Below, piece by piece: positions 8,703-17,090 of a DNA stretch of 64,000 bases. The number at the start of each line of letters is the position of its first letter. Position 1 is the first letter of the stretch. The notes below the pieces were generated by a model. The model made no database searches, was not told the origin of the DNA, and saw only the letters and a program-made list of their open reading frames with translations. The stretch spans positions 1 through 64,000 of the forward strand of contig CAIOGZ010000042.1 of NCBI GenBank assembly GCA_903858015.1. Direction: 5' to 3'. A program made the translations under genes and the position numbers. Source of the DNA: an uncultured cyanobacterium (GTDB lineage Bacteria; Cyanobacteriota; Cyanobacteriia; PCC-6307; Cyanobiaceae).

Positions 8703-8930
8703 ATGAAAGTAACCCACCACGACGACGAACACCTGATCAGCCTCTCCTCGGAGGAGGTGGCACTTCTGGTTGATCTGTGCCATGCCGGAGCCTTCTCCGA
8801 CGAGCTTGTACCAGGTCATGACACCCGACGCCAACTGGATCGGTTCCTGGGGGACATGCAGAGCTCCCTCTTCGATACCGCCCAAACGGTGTGGAAGCGT
8901 CAACGTCTCGATGCGGCGCGGGCGCGCTAG
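8703..8930 (+). CDS. Small conserved-looking hypothetical protein (75 residues)
   Basis: The product, MKVTHHDDEHLISLSSEEV onward, is an acidic helical protein with a coherent amphipathic pattern: VALLVDLCHAGAFSDELV, then RRQLDRFLGDMQSSLFDTAQ. It is soluble by appearance, without known motifs. The frame continues upstream as far as 8682, but ATG 8703 gives the natural start. It sits alone before a tRNA on the opposite strand. Function unknown; I judge it real because the composition is protein-like rather than the Arg/Pro/Ala-rich pattern of shadow frames. Confidence 0.6.
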   Translation: MKVTHHDDEHLISLSSEEVALLVDLCHAGAFSDELVPGHDTRRQLDRFLGDMQSSLFDTAQTVWKRQRLDAARAR

Positions 8931-9053
8931 GGCCGTGGGCTGCGTCCATCCCCTGCCCCGGCCCGTCCCAGGCTGGGCGATGGCGGGCCCGGAGACCAGG
9001 CCCATGGGCTGCCTTCAAGAATCCAACCTCAAGAAGCCAAAAGGCTTCCGTAA

Positions 9054-9124
9054 AGGCGGCACCCAGATTCGAACTGGGGGTAAAGGATTTGCAATCCTCT
9101 GCCTTACCACTTGGCCATGCCGCC
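9054..9124 (-). tRNA. trnC: tRNA-Cys (GCA)
   Basis: On the minus strand a 71-nt cloverleaf starts GGCGGCATGGCCAAGTGG and ends in GTGCCGCC plus discriminator T. The 7-bp acceptor stem GGCGGCA/TGCCGCC, the anticodon loop TTGCAAA (anticodon GCA) and the T arm CCAGTTCGAATCTGG are all intact. CCA is not encoded. Confidence 0.95.
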
Positions 9125-9168
9125 GGCCGGGGAGCAAACTCCCGAAAGCGGATCGTATCAGCCATGGC

Positions 9169-10410
9169 ATGCCCACCCGTCTGCTGGTTCTGAGCAACGG
9201 CCACGGCGAGGACCTGATCGCCCTGCGGCTGGTGGAAGCGCTGCGCCACCGCCACCCCCTGCTGGCCGTGGCGGTGTTGCCTCTGGTGGGGGAAGGGCAG
9301 GCCTACGCGGCAGCGGAAGCGGCTGGCAGCCTCAGCCGCATCGGCCCCCGCCGCAACTTGCCCAGCGGCGGCTTCAGCAACCAGAGCCTCGGCGGCCTGC
9401 TGCGCGACCTGGCAGCCGGCCTGCCGCTGCTCAGCTGGCATCAGTGGCGCCTCGTGCGGGCCTGGGGACGGCGGGGCGATCCGATCCTGGCGGTGGGCGA
9501 CCTGCTCCCCCTGCTCCTGGCCTGGGCCGCCGGAGGGCCCTACGGCTTCGTGGGCACCCCCAAGAGCGACCACACCTGGGCCACGCCGCCGCCGCCCGGC
9601 TGGGGCCACTCACCCCTGGCCGACGGCTACCACCGGGCCAAGGGCAGTGAATGGGACCCCTGGGAATGGGCCCTGATGGGCCAGCGGCGCTGCCGCCTGG
9701 TCGCCATGCGTGACCCCCTCACCGCCCGGGGGCTCCGCCGCCACGGGGTGGCTGCGATCGCACCGGGAAACCCGATGATGGATGGCTTCCCTGCTGCCCC
9801 CCTGCCTGCCTGGCTGCAGGGCCAGCGGCGCCTGCTGCTGCTGCCGGGAAGCCGACTGCCGGAAGCCCTCGGCAACCTGGCCCGGCTGCTCGGCGGACTG
9901 CCGCTGCTCGGGGAGCCCACCACCGTGCTGCTGGCAACCGGATCCCGCCCCACCCCAACCGAGCTTGCCCCCGTGCTGGCCGCCGCCGGCTTCAGCCCGG
10001 CAACGCCACCCGCAGCTAGCGCTGCCGCCGCGGCCTGGCGGCGGGGCCCCCTGCTGCTGCTGCTCGCCGCCGACCGTTTCCCCAGCTGGGCCGGCTGGAG
10101 TGAGCTCGCTCTGGCCACAGCTGGTACGGCAACCGAGCAGCTGGTGGGTTTGGGGGTGCCGGCCCTCTCCCTGCCCGGACCGGGACCCCAGTTCAAGGCG
10201 GGGTTCGCCCGCCGCCAGTGCCGCCTGCTGGGCGGTGCGGTGCAGCCCTGCCATGGCGCTGGCGAACTGCGTGCTCGGCTGGAATCCCTGCTGGCCAATC
10301 CGGCCGAGCGGCAGCGGCTGGGCCGAATTGGCCAGCAGCGCATGGGGCCGCCAGGGGGAAGTCGGCAGCTGGCGGCGGCGATCGCCAGCCAGCTGCTGGC
10401 CTTGGAATGA
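9169..10410 (+). CDS. Lipid-A-disaccharide synthase-related glycosyltransferase-like protein
   Basis: The 413-residue protein begins MPTRLLVLSNGHGEDLIALR, the Rossmann start of an LpxB-related family of unknown function in cyanobacteria. Other segments fit a GT-B fold: IAPGNPMMDGF in the middle, LLLLPGSRLPEALGNLARLL, and the nucleotide-sugar region ELALATAGTATEQLVGLGVP with PGPGPQFKAGFARRQ. Picocyanobacteria lack typical lipid A, so the substrate is not obvious. ATG 9169 is chosen because the upstream frame crosses the tRNA-Cys gene. Likely membrane-associated from Leu-rich patches, without clear spans. Confidence 0.8.
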   Translation: MPTRLLVLSNGHGEDLIALRLVEALRHRHPLLAVAVLPLVGEGQAYAAAEAAGSLSRIGPRRNLPSGGFSNQSLGGLLRDLAAGLPLLSWHQWRLVRAWGRRGDPILAVGDLLPLLLAWAAGGPYGFVGTPKSDHTWATPPPPGWGHSPLADGYHRAKGSEWDPWEWALMGQRRCRLVAMRDPLTARGLRRHGVAAIAPGNPMMDGFPAAPLPAWLQGQRRLLLLPGSRLPEALGNLARLLGGLPLLGEPTTVLLATGSRPTPTELAPVLAAAGFSPATPPAASAAAAAWRRGPLLLLLAADRFPSWAGWSELALATAGTATEQLVGLGVPALSLPGPGPQFKAGFARRQCRLLGGAVQPCHGAGELRARLESLLANPAERQRLGRIGQQRMGPPGGSRQLAAAIASQLLALE

Positions 10411-10548
10411 TCCCCCTGGTGCCAGCAGGGCGATCAGCGGGCGGTGCAGACCCGATCCGGAGCGGCGCAGGCCAGCCCTGCTGGTGGGTTCGGGCCCCAG
10501 TGTTCGAGCCGCAGAGGATGATGATTTGATCCCCACCTACCCCACCCG

Positions 10549-10806
10549 ATGGCCGGCATCCCTGAGCGCAGCTACCACTCCGCCTGCGGTCGGCTGGCCA
10601 GCCGCCTCGGCATCAGCCAGTCGGCAGCACGGCGCAAAGTGGAGATTCGGGCAGCCCAGGCGGGCAGCCGCGACAACGAATCCCGCCAAGCCATGGCCGA
10701 GCAGATGCTGGCCGAGGCGATCGCCGCTGGTGTCGACAATGGCGCCATGCTCACGGCCCAGCTTGGGGCGGTGGGCAACGATGTGCATTTCATGTTGGAA
10801 GACTGA
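10549..10806 (+). CDS. Small conserved hypothetical protein (85 residues)
   Basis: The product is a soluble, helical protein: GIPERSYHSACGRLASRLGI, then SAARRKVEIRAAQAG and AMAEQMLAEAIAAGVDNG, ending NDVHFMLED. The middle resembles a helix-turn-helix in spacing (LASRLGISQSAARRKVE), so DNA binding is possible but unproven. It is a stand-alone gene with codon use like its neighbours. I recall no named family. Confidence 0.65.
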   Translation: MAGIPERSYHSACGRLASRLGISQSAARRKVEIRAAQAGSRDNESRQAMAEQMLAEAIAAGVDNGAMLTAQLGAVGNDVHFMLED

Positions 10807-10919
10807 ACTGCGGCACTGAGCTGGGCCAGCTGGCGCCCAGGCAGCCAGCGGGGCCGGGGCAGCCAGACTGCCGCTTGCCTGGCATCGAAAGTTTGATCAG
10901 GCCTGGATCAGGCCTGAAA

Positions 10920-11582
10920 TCAATGCTCGAACACCGAGCCAAACCGCTGCCGGTCCAGATCGGCGAAAACCGGAATACAGCCGAAGCAGCGTTGGGCTAA
11001 CTGCCAGCGATCCTCTCGGCGCAGCATCGTTTCCAGCCTGTCGCGGGCGGCGAGCAGCCAGCGCACATCGCCAGCGGCATAGGCCAGCTGGGCCTCGCTG
11101 AGCTCCTCCACCTGGCCCCAATCGGAACTCTGGGCCTGCTTGTCGAGCTCCACACCCACCAGCTCGTTCACCACATCCTTGAGGCCGTGGCGGGGCGCGT
11201 AGGTGCGGGCCAGGCGGCTGGCGATCTTGGTGCAGAAGATCGGATTGACTTGGATCGCCAAATTTTGGGCCAGGGCAGCCACATCGAAGCGGGCGAAGTG
11301 GAAGACCTTCTCGATCGCCCCATTCTCCAACAGGGCCTTGAGCCGCGGCGCCTGCTGCTGGCCTCGGCCCAAACGGATGCAACTCACCTGGTCGTGAACG
11401 TCGCAGAGCTGCACCAAACAGAGGCGATCACGCCCATGGATCAAACCCATCGCTTCCGTGTCGATGGCCAGGGCGGCGCCGCCGCCGTAGAGCTCCAGCC
11501 ATTCGGCATCCAGGTCGCCATCGAAGACGGCAAACCGGGCGGGCGGCACGGTGGGAGCAGAGGCGGCACGGACCTGGGTCAT
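10920..11582 (-). CDS. Ribonuclease D-like 3'-5' exonuclease
   Basis: The 220-residue protein is a single DEDD exonuclease domain. Exo I is LAIDTEAMGLIHGRDRLCL (Asp and Glu), Exo II is VFHFARFDVAAL (Asp), and Exo III is QLAYAAGDVRWLLAARDRL (Tyr and Asp), giving the DEDDy subtype. The C-terminal HRDC domains of full RNase D are missing, as is common in short cyanobacterial versions. Its likely role is trimming structured RNA 3' ends. ATG 11582 is preferred to the 60-bp longer alternative. Confidence 0.88.
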   Translation of the reverse strand: MTQVRAASAPTVPPARFAVFDGDLDAEWLELYGGGAALAIDTEAMGLIHGRDRLCLVQLCDVHDQVSCIRLGRGQQQAPRLKALLENGAIEKVFHFARFDVAALAQNLAIQVNPIFCTKIASRLARTYAPRHGLKDVVNELVGVELDKQAQSSDWGQVEELSEAQLAYAAGDVRWLLAARDRLETMLRREDRWQLAQRCFGCIPVFADLDRQRFGSVFEH

Positions 11583-11689
11583 GGCAGCAGCGGCAGGGTC
11601 GCCGGTAGATGGGGAAAAGCATCGTGGCCCAGTGCCGACCAAAGCCAGGGAGATGGGGGAGAATGCCTGCTGTTCGCGGCAGGTTCCTG

Positions 11690-12241
11690 ATGCCCACCTT
11701 GGCTTCCACCCTGCTGCTCACCCTGCTGCTGGCGGTGGGCCTGGTTTTCTTTCTGCGGGCCGCCAGCAAGGACCGCACCACCGTGGTCGAAGTCCATTCC
11801 CCCCGCCCCGCCCTCGAGGTGCTGGAGGGCCTCTCCAGCTGGCTGACTAGCAGGGGCTGGCGGACCGAAGCTGGTGACCCTGACCGCAACCTGCTTCGTT
11901 TCCGCGGCGAGGTGGGCGCCAGTGCCCCCCTGGCGCTGCTGCTGTCGCTGCTCGGGGCCGTGGGGGCCGCCTGCCTCGGACTAGTGATCCGCCAGCTGCT
12001 GCCCCAGCTGGACTGGTGGCCCCTGGTGCTGGCCCTGCTCGGTCCGGCTGCGGGCCTGATCTACCAACGCCGGGCGAAACGGGCCGAAAGCTTTGAACTC
12101 CGCCTGATCGAGGCGGATGCCAGCCAGGGCAGCACCCTGAGGCTGCGGGCTCACCGCGACGAGCTGATTGCGATTGAAACGGAGCTTGGGGCCAGCCTCC
12201 AGCTGGCCAGCGATGGGCGCCTACTCTCATCACCGATCTGA
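11690..12241 (+). CDS. Cofactor assembly of complex C subunit B-like (CCB1 type) membrane protein
   Basis: The 183-residue protein has an N-terminal membrane helix (TLASTLLLTLLLAVGLVFFL), a soluble segment with TVVEVHSPRPALEVLEGLSS, two more hydrophobic helices (LALLLSLLGAVGAACLGLVI and WPLVLALLGPAAGLIYQRRA) and a C-terminal beta-rich domain. This matches cyanobacterial relatives of chloroplast CCB1, which helps bind heme cn to cytochrome b6. ATG 11690 begins just before the first helix; ATG 11663 is an alternative. Confidence 0.72.
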   Translation: MPTLASTLLLTLLLAVGLVFFLRAASKDRTTVVEVHSPRPALEVLEGLSSWLTSRGWRTEAGDPDRNLLRFRGEVGASAPLALLLSLLGAVGAACLGLVIRQLLPQLDWWPLVLALLGPAAGLIYQRRAKRAESFELRLIEADASQGSTLRLRAHRDELIAIETELGASLQLASDGRLLSSPI

Positions 12242-12438
12242 ACACCGATCGACAGCGATCGAGACCGAACTGGAGCGATCGGAGCCGCCCCACGGCACGT
12301 TCCTGAGCCCAGCCCTATCCCTTCACTCGCACCCATTAGCGGATTCAGCTCGGACGGCAGGATCAGAACGCCAGGCCCGCTGCGGGCAGCAAGCTCAGCT
12401 CAGCCCCCCATCGCTCCTCCATACCGCCCACCAGGCCG

Positions 12439-13266
12439 ATGCATCCGATCTGTTCACGCTTCCTGGCCCAGCGCGCTCCGCTCCTGGGGCTTGGAGCTGC
12501 CCTGCTCAGCTCAGGGGGGCTGATCAGCATCGCCGCTGGGCCAGCCCAGGCGCAGACAATGTCGAGCCTCGGCAGCGCCGCCTCGAACGCGGTGCGGCCC
12601 GCCGTGGACCCCCTGCTCGGCCCCCGCAGTAACCTGCCCAAAGATTGGGTCGGTGTGCGCAGCCTCGGCTCCAATCCAGCGATCCTGGTGCTGGCCGGCC
12701 ATGCCGATGCCCAGGGGATCGGCGGTTCCGGCACCAGTGGCGAAGCGGTTGGGCTCTACGGGGCTGCCCCCATGCGCGCCGGGATCAGCGATGAGCACTA
12801 CTGGTGCCTGCAGGTGGCCCACGCCGTGGCCACCCTCGGACGGGAGCGGGGGCTGCGGATTGATTTCCACATCCCGCCGGTGCGCACCATGGCGAGCGGC
12901 GACGAAGCCGGCAGCAACTGGACGGTGGGGCGCGACCACGCCTCAGCAGGGGGCTACGCCCTGGAAATTCACTTTGATGCCTACGGCAGTTCCGGGGTGG
13001 GCTCCGGCCTGATCCCCCCCTTGCACCAGGCCTTCAGCACGATTGATGAAAGCCTGGCCAAGGAATTCGGTGCCTTTCCCATGGGCTTCCGCGACCAACT
13101 GGGCGGCCCCAAGCGGGGCATCGCCCTGCTCGAAGTGGGCAAGCTGGAGGGTCGACTGGAAGCATCCCTGCGGGATCCCCGCACACGACAAGCCACGATT
13201 CGCTACATCGCCCAGCGGATCGTCTACGCCCTGCAACGGGGCATTGCCACGCCAGGGCAAGGCTGA
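12439..13266 (+). CDS. Secreted N-acetylmuramoyl-L-alanine amidase-like protein
   Basis: A signal peptide (hydrophobic LLGLGAALLSSGGLISIAA, then AQAQ) is followed by a domain resembling Amidase_3. It contains ILVLAGHADAQG (first metal His region), a long helix with EHYWCLQVAHAVATLGRERG, and ALEIHFDAYG (second His). GIALLEVGKLEGRLEASLRD resembles the late Glu-bearing strand and helix. The usual GHGG motif is altered to GHADAQG. Family membership is therefore inferred from fold-like order, and it may be a diverged wall hydrolase. It ends 77 bp before the convergent hemF. Confidence 0.6.
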   Translation: MHPICSRFLAQRAPLLGLGAALLSSGGLISIAAGPAQAQTMSSLGSAASNAVRPAVDPLLGPRSNLPKDWVGVRSLGSNPAILVLAGHADAQGIGGSGTSGEAVGLYGAAPMRAGISDEHYWCLQVAHAVATLGRERGLRIDFHIPPVRTMASGDEAGSNWTVGRDHASAGGYALEIHFDAYGSSGVGSGLIPPLHQAFSTIDESLAKEFGAFPMGFRDQLGGPKRGIALLEVGKLEGRLEASLRDPRTRQATIRYIAQRIVYALQRGIATPGQG

Positions 13267-13343
13267 CAGGTTCAGGGCTTGCCCTCCAGCCACCGCTTGT
13301 TGAGCCCACGTTTTGATTCAGCCCGCTAGATCCACCCCCTAGC

Positions 13344-14393
13344 TCAGCCCACAGCCTGGTAGGGCAGGCACCGCTCCAGCAGGGAGGCATCCTCAAGCCA
13401 GTTCTGGGGCCGGGTGAATAGCTCGGTGAGCAGGGCCTCGCGACTACCCGGCTCGGGCTGGTAGCCGTACTCCCAGCGCACCAGAGGGGGCAGCGACATC
13501 AAAATCGATTCGGTGCGGCCCTTGGTCTGCAGGCCGAAAATCGTGCCACGATCGAATACGAGATTGAACTCTACGTAGCGACCCCGGCGATACAGCTGAA
13601 ACTGCCGCTCGCGCTCTGCCCAGGGCATCAGCTGGCGCCGTTCGGCGATCGGAAGGTAGCTGGGTAGGAAGGCGTTGCCGCAGGCGGCGGCCAAGCGAAA
13701 CAGCTGCTCCCAGTCCTGGGGCAGGGGCCCAACGGCGTTGGCCGCCGCCGCCGCAGGACCAGCGGCATCGGAGCCCTTGTAAAGCAGGCCAGCGGGATCC
13801 TGGTAGTCGTAGAAGATGCCACCCACGCCCCGGGTCTCATCGCGGTGACGCAGAAAGAAATACTCGTCACACCAGGCCTTGAATACCGGGTAATAGGCGG
13901 GATCAACGCTGTCGCAGGCGGCCTTAAGGCTGCGGTGGAAATGCTGGGCGTCCTCCAGAAAGGGGTAGTAGGGGGTGAGATCGGCCCCACCGCCGAACCA
14001 CCAAACCGGACCCGCCTCGAAATAGCGGTAGTTGAGATGGACGGTGGGGATGTAGGGATTACGGGGATGCAGCACCATCGAGGTGCCGGTGGCAAACCAG
14101 CGCTGACCTTCCGCCTCAGGTCGCTGGCTGAGGATGGAGGGAGGCAAATGCTCGCCTTCCACCTCGGAAAAATTGACGCCGCCCTGCTCAAAGATGCGGC
14201 CGGCCTTCATCACCCGCGAGCGGCCGCCGCCACCCTCAGGGCGCAGCCAACTTTCCTCCTCAAAGCCAGCTTCGCCATCAAATTGTTCCAGGCCGGCGCA
14301 GATTGAGTCCTGGAGGCCCATCAACAGGCTCCTGGCACGGCTACGGGAGTCGGAGGGGGGTGGGCTCAGGGGTGGCGCAGCGGGCGTGGTCAT
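13344..14393 (-). CDS. hemF: Oxygen-dependent coproporphyrinogen III oxidase
   Basis: HemF oxidatively decarboxylates coproporphyrinogen III to protoporphyrinogen IX on the heme and chlorophyll path. Clear family blocks are [74 protein letters not shown] and [18 protein letters not shown]. The start is ATG 14393, giving 349 residues. The protein is soluble. It is convergent with the amidase-like gene and divergent from mrp. Confidence 0.97.
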   Translation of the reverse strand: MTTPAAPPLSPPPSDSRSRARSLLMGLQDSICAGLEQFDGEAGFEEESWLRPEGGGGRSRVMKAGRIFEQGGVNFSEVEGEHLPPSILSQRPEAEGQRWFATGTSMVLHPRNPYIPTVHLNYRYFEAGPVWWFGGGADLTPYYPFLEDAQHFHRSLKAACDSVDPAYYPVFKAWCDEYFFLRHRDETRGVGGIFYDYQDPAGLLYKGSDAAGPAAAAANAVGPLPQDWEQLFRLAAACGNAFLPSYLPIAERRQLMPWAERERQFQLYRRGRYVEFNLVFDRGTIFGLQTKGRTESILMSLPPLVRWEYGYQPEPGSREALLTELFTRPQNWLEDASLLERCLPYQAVG

Positions 14394-14567
14394 CCTGGGG
14401 TGCACCCTCAATGGCGCAGAACATCCCTCCACCTTTTCAGTCTGCCGTCCCCGCAGACAAGGCTTCGAGAGCCTCTGTCATGGCGTCAGCCCGCCCTTGG
14501 GGCATGGCGTAGCCCCGGCTTTAGGGCCCCCTAGGATCGACCTTCCCCCGAGGATCTGAAGCACCGG

Positions 14568-15731
14568 ATGGCCACCCCAGACCAGGCTGCCGATCCCCCT
14601 AGCGAAGCCCCCGCCGATCACCTCCACGCAGCGCTAGCCCCGCTGCGGGATGCCGGCAGTGGCCGCAGCCTGTTGGAGCTGGGCTGGATTCGCCAGCTAC
14701 GCCGCCAGGGTGGCCGAGCCCTGTTCCAGCTGGCCCTGCCCGGTTTCGCCAGCAGCCAGCGCGACAGGATCGCCAGCGAGGCCCGCCAGGCCCTGCTGGC
14801 CGTAGACGGCATCGCCGACGTGCAGATTGAGCTGGCCCAGCCCGAGGCAGCAGCGGCCGCAACCCCAAGCTCCGCCGCCCCGATCGGCGCCGCAGGCCAT
14901 GGTGCGGGCGGCCACGGCCAGCCGGCGCCGCGCCAGCCCGTGCCGGGGGTGCGGCAGGTGATCGCCGTGAGCAGCGGTAAAGGAGGGGTAGGTAAGAGCA
15001 CCGTGGCCGTCAACCTGGCCTGTGCCCTGGCCGCCTCTGGCCTGAGGGTGGGCCTGCTGGATGCCGATATTTATGGTCCCAATGCCCCCACCATGCTGGG
15101 CGTTGCCGACCGTACCCCCGAGGTGCAAGGCGGTGAGGGCGATGGCCAGATCCTGGTGCCGATCGAAACCTGTGGCATCGCCATGGTGTCGATGGGTCTG
15201 CTGATTCAGGAAAACCAGCCGGTGATTTGGCGGGGCCCGATGCTGAACGGGATCATCCGCCAGTTCCTGTATCAAGTGGCCTGGGGGGAGCGCGATGTGC
15301 TGGTGGTCGATCTACCCCCCGGCACCGGCGACGCCCAACTCACCGTGGCCCAAGCCGTGCCGATGGCCGGCGTCGTGATCGTTACCACCCCCCAGCAGGT
15401 GTCGCTCCAGGATGCCCGCCGCGGCCTGGCGATGTTCCTGCAGATGGGTGTGGCCGTGCTCGGGGTGGTGGAAAACATGAGTGCCTTCGTGCCCCCCGAC
15501 CTCCCCGACCGGCGCTATCCGATCTTCGGCAGTGGCGGCGGGCGGCGGCTGGCCGCCGAGGCGGATGTGCCGCTCCTGGCCGAACTGCCCCTGGAGATGG
15601 GGGTGATGGAGGGTGGAGACCGGGGCCTGCCGGTGGTGCTGGCGGCGCCCGAATCGGCCACGGGCCTAGCCTTCAAAACCCTCGCCGCCGATCTGGCGGC
15701 CCGCTACCTTGCCGCCGCGCCTCCCACCTGA
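14568..15731 (+). CDS. mrp: Mrp/ApbC-family P-loop Fe-S cluster carrier protein
   Basis: The N-terminal 90 residues form a MIP18/DUF59-like domain (LLELGWIRQLRRQGGRALFQ). The P-loop domain follows: VSSGKGGVGKSTVAVNLA (deviant Walker A), LLDADIYGPNAPTMLGV, VDLPPGTGDAQLTVAQAVP and VVENMSAFVPPDLPDRRYP. Mrp proteins bind and transfer Fe-S clusters. The CxxC found after NMS in many bacterial homologues is replaced here by VPPDLP, as I recall for other cyanobacterial members. rodA starts 5 bases after the stop. Confidence 0.92.
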   Translation: MATPDQAADPPSEAPADHLHAALAPLRDAGSGRSLLELGWIRQLRRQGGRALFQLALPGFASSQRDRIASEARQALLAVDGIADVQIELAQPEAAAAATPSSAAPIGAAGHGAGGHGQPAPRQPVPGVRQVIAVSSGKGGVGKSTVAVNLACALAASGLRVGLLDADIYGPNAPTMLGVADRTPEVQGGEGDGQILVPIETCGIAMVSMGLLIQENQPVIWRGPMLNGIIRQFLYQVAWGERDVLVVDLPPGTGDAQLTVAQAVPMAGVVIVTTPQQVSLQDARRGLAMFLQMGVAVLGVVENMSAFVPPDLPDRRYPIFGSGGGRRLAAEADVPLLAELPLEMGVMEGGDRGLPVVLAAPESATGLAFKTLAADLAARYLAAAPPT

Positions 15732-15736
15732 ACCCG

Positions 15737-17011
15737 GTGACGATCCTGGCCAGCCAACGCAGCCGTGAGCAGGGGCGCAACCGGGCCAGCCGCTCCCCCT
15801 TCGGCGAGGTTGACCTGCTGCTCTGGGGCATTCCCCTCGGTCTGACCCTGCTGGCCGGGATCCTGATCGCCAGCACCCAGCGCCAGGCCGACTACGCCGA
15901 CTGGTATCAGCACTGGATCACGGCGGCGGTGGGGATGGCCCTAGCCCTGGTGGTGGCCCGCTGGCGCCTGGAACGGGTGCAGGCCCTGCAATGGCCGATC
16001 TACGCAGCCACAATTCTGAGCCTGGTGGCGGTGCGCTTCGTGGGCACCTCCGCCCTTGGCGCCCAGCGCTGGATCAGCATTGGGGGCTTCCATGTCCAAC
16101 CCTCGGAGTTCGCCAAGCTGGCGGCCATCCTGCTTCTGGCCGGAGTGCTGTCCCGGTTCCCGGTGGAGCGGCCGGTGGATCTGGTGCGGCCGATCGGCCT
16201 GATCGCCATCCCTTGGGCCCTGGTGTTCATCCAGCCCGATCTGGGCACATCCTTGGTATTCGGGTGTGTGCTGTTGGTGATGCTCTTCTGGGCGGGCATG
16301 CCCCTGGCTTGGCTGACGCTGCTGCTCTCTCCCCTGGTCGCGGCGATCGTGGCGGGAGTGCAGCCCTGGTTACTGCTGCTGTGGGTTCCGTTGATGGGCT
16401 GGCTGGCCTGGATTGCCCTGCCCTGGAAACGCACCGGCCTGGCGGTTGTGCTGGCCGTGCAAGGCCTTTTTGCCGTGCTCACGCCCTACCTCTGGATGCA
16501 TGGCCTGAAGGAATACCAACGGGACCGGTTGGTGCTGTTTCTCGATCCGTCCAAGGATCCCCTTGGTGGTGGCTATCACCTGCTGCAGAGCAAGGTGGGC
16601 ATCGGCTCGGGAGGCCTCTGGGGCACCGGCTTGATGCATGGTCACCTCACATTGCTGCGCTTCATCCCGGAGCAACACACCGATTTCATCTTCAGTGCCT
16701 TGGGAGAGGAAACCGGTTTTCTGGGATCCACCCTGGTGGTCCTCGCTTACGCCCTGTTCTGCTGGCGCCTGCTGCAGATCGCCAGCCGCGCCCGCAGCGA
16801 CGTGGAATCCCTACTGGTGGTGGGCATCGCCGCCATGCTGATGTTTCAGGTGTTCGTCAACATCTGCATGACCATCGGCCTGGGTCCGGTCACGGGCATC
16901 CCCCTGCCCTGGGTGAGCTACGGCCGCTCGGCGATGCTCGTCAACTTCGTATCGCTGGGTCTGTGCGCATCTGTGCTGCGCCGCAGCCGCAACCCCCACC
17001 GTCGCCGGTGA
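15737..17011 (+). CDS. rodA: Rod-shape-determining SEDS glycosyltransferase RodA
   Basis: This is a polytopic membrane protein of the SEDS family (RodA/FtsW), the peptidoglycan polymerase of the elongasome. About ten hydrophobic spans are readable. Signature segments are ALGAQRWISIGGFHVQPSEF, FIQPDLGTSLVFG, DPLGGGYHLLQSKVGIGSGG, LRFIPEQHTDFIFSALGEE and GLGPVTGIPLPWVSYGRSAM. The start GTG 15737 lies 5 bases after the mrp stop, suggesting one transcript. A frame reaching back to 15227 merely overlaps mrp. Confidence 0.93.
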   Translation: MTILASQRSREQGRNRASRSPFGEVDLLLWGIPLGLTLLAGILIASTQRQADYADWYQHWITAAVGMALALVVARWRLERVQALQWPIYAATILSLVAVRFVGTSALGAQRWISIGGFHVQPSEFAKLAAILLLAGVLSRFPVERPVDLVRPIGLIAIPWALVFIQPDLGTSLVFGCVLLVMLFWAGMPLAWLTLLLSPLVAAIVAGVQPWLLLLWVPLMGWLAWIALPWKRTGLAVVLAVQGLFAVLTPYLWMHGLKEYQRDRLVLFLDPSKDPLGGGYHLLQSKVGIGSGGLWGTGLMHGHLTLLRFIPEQHTDFIFSALGEETGFLGSTLVVLAYALFCWRLLQIASRARSDVESLLVVGIAAMLMFQVFVNICMTIGLGPVTGIPLPWVSYGRSAMLVNFVSLGLCASVLRRSRNPHRRR

Positions 17012-17090
17012 AGCTGCCACGCCAGTTCGCTGTGCTGTTAGCCCGAGCCGCGGCTGGCGGCCTGGGCGGCCGACGCCGCTGCCAGCCGCG

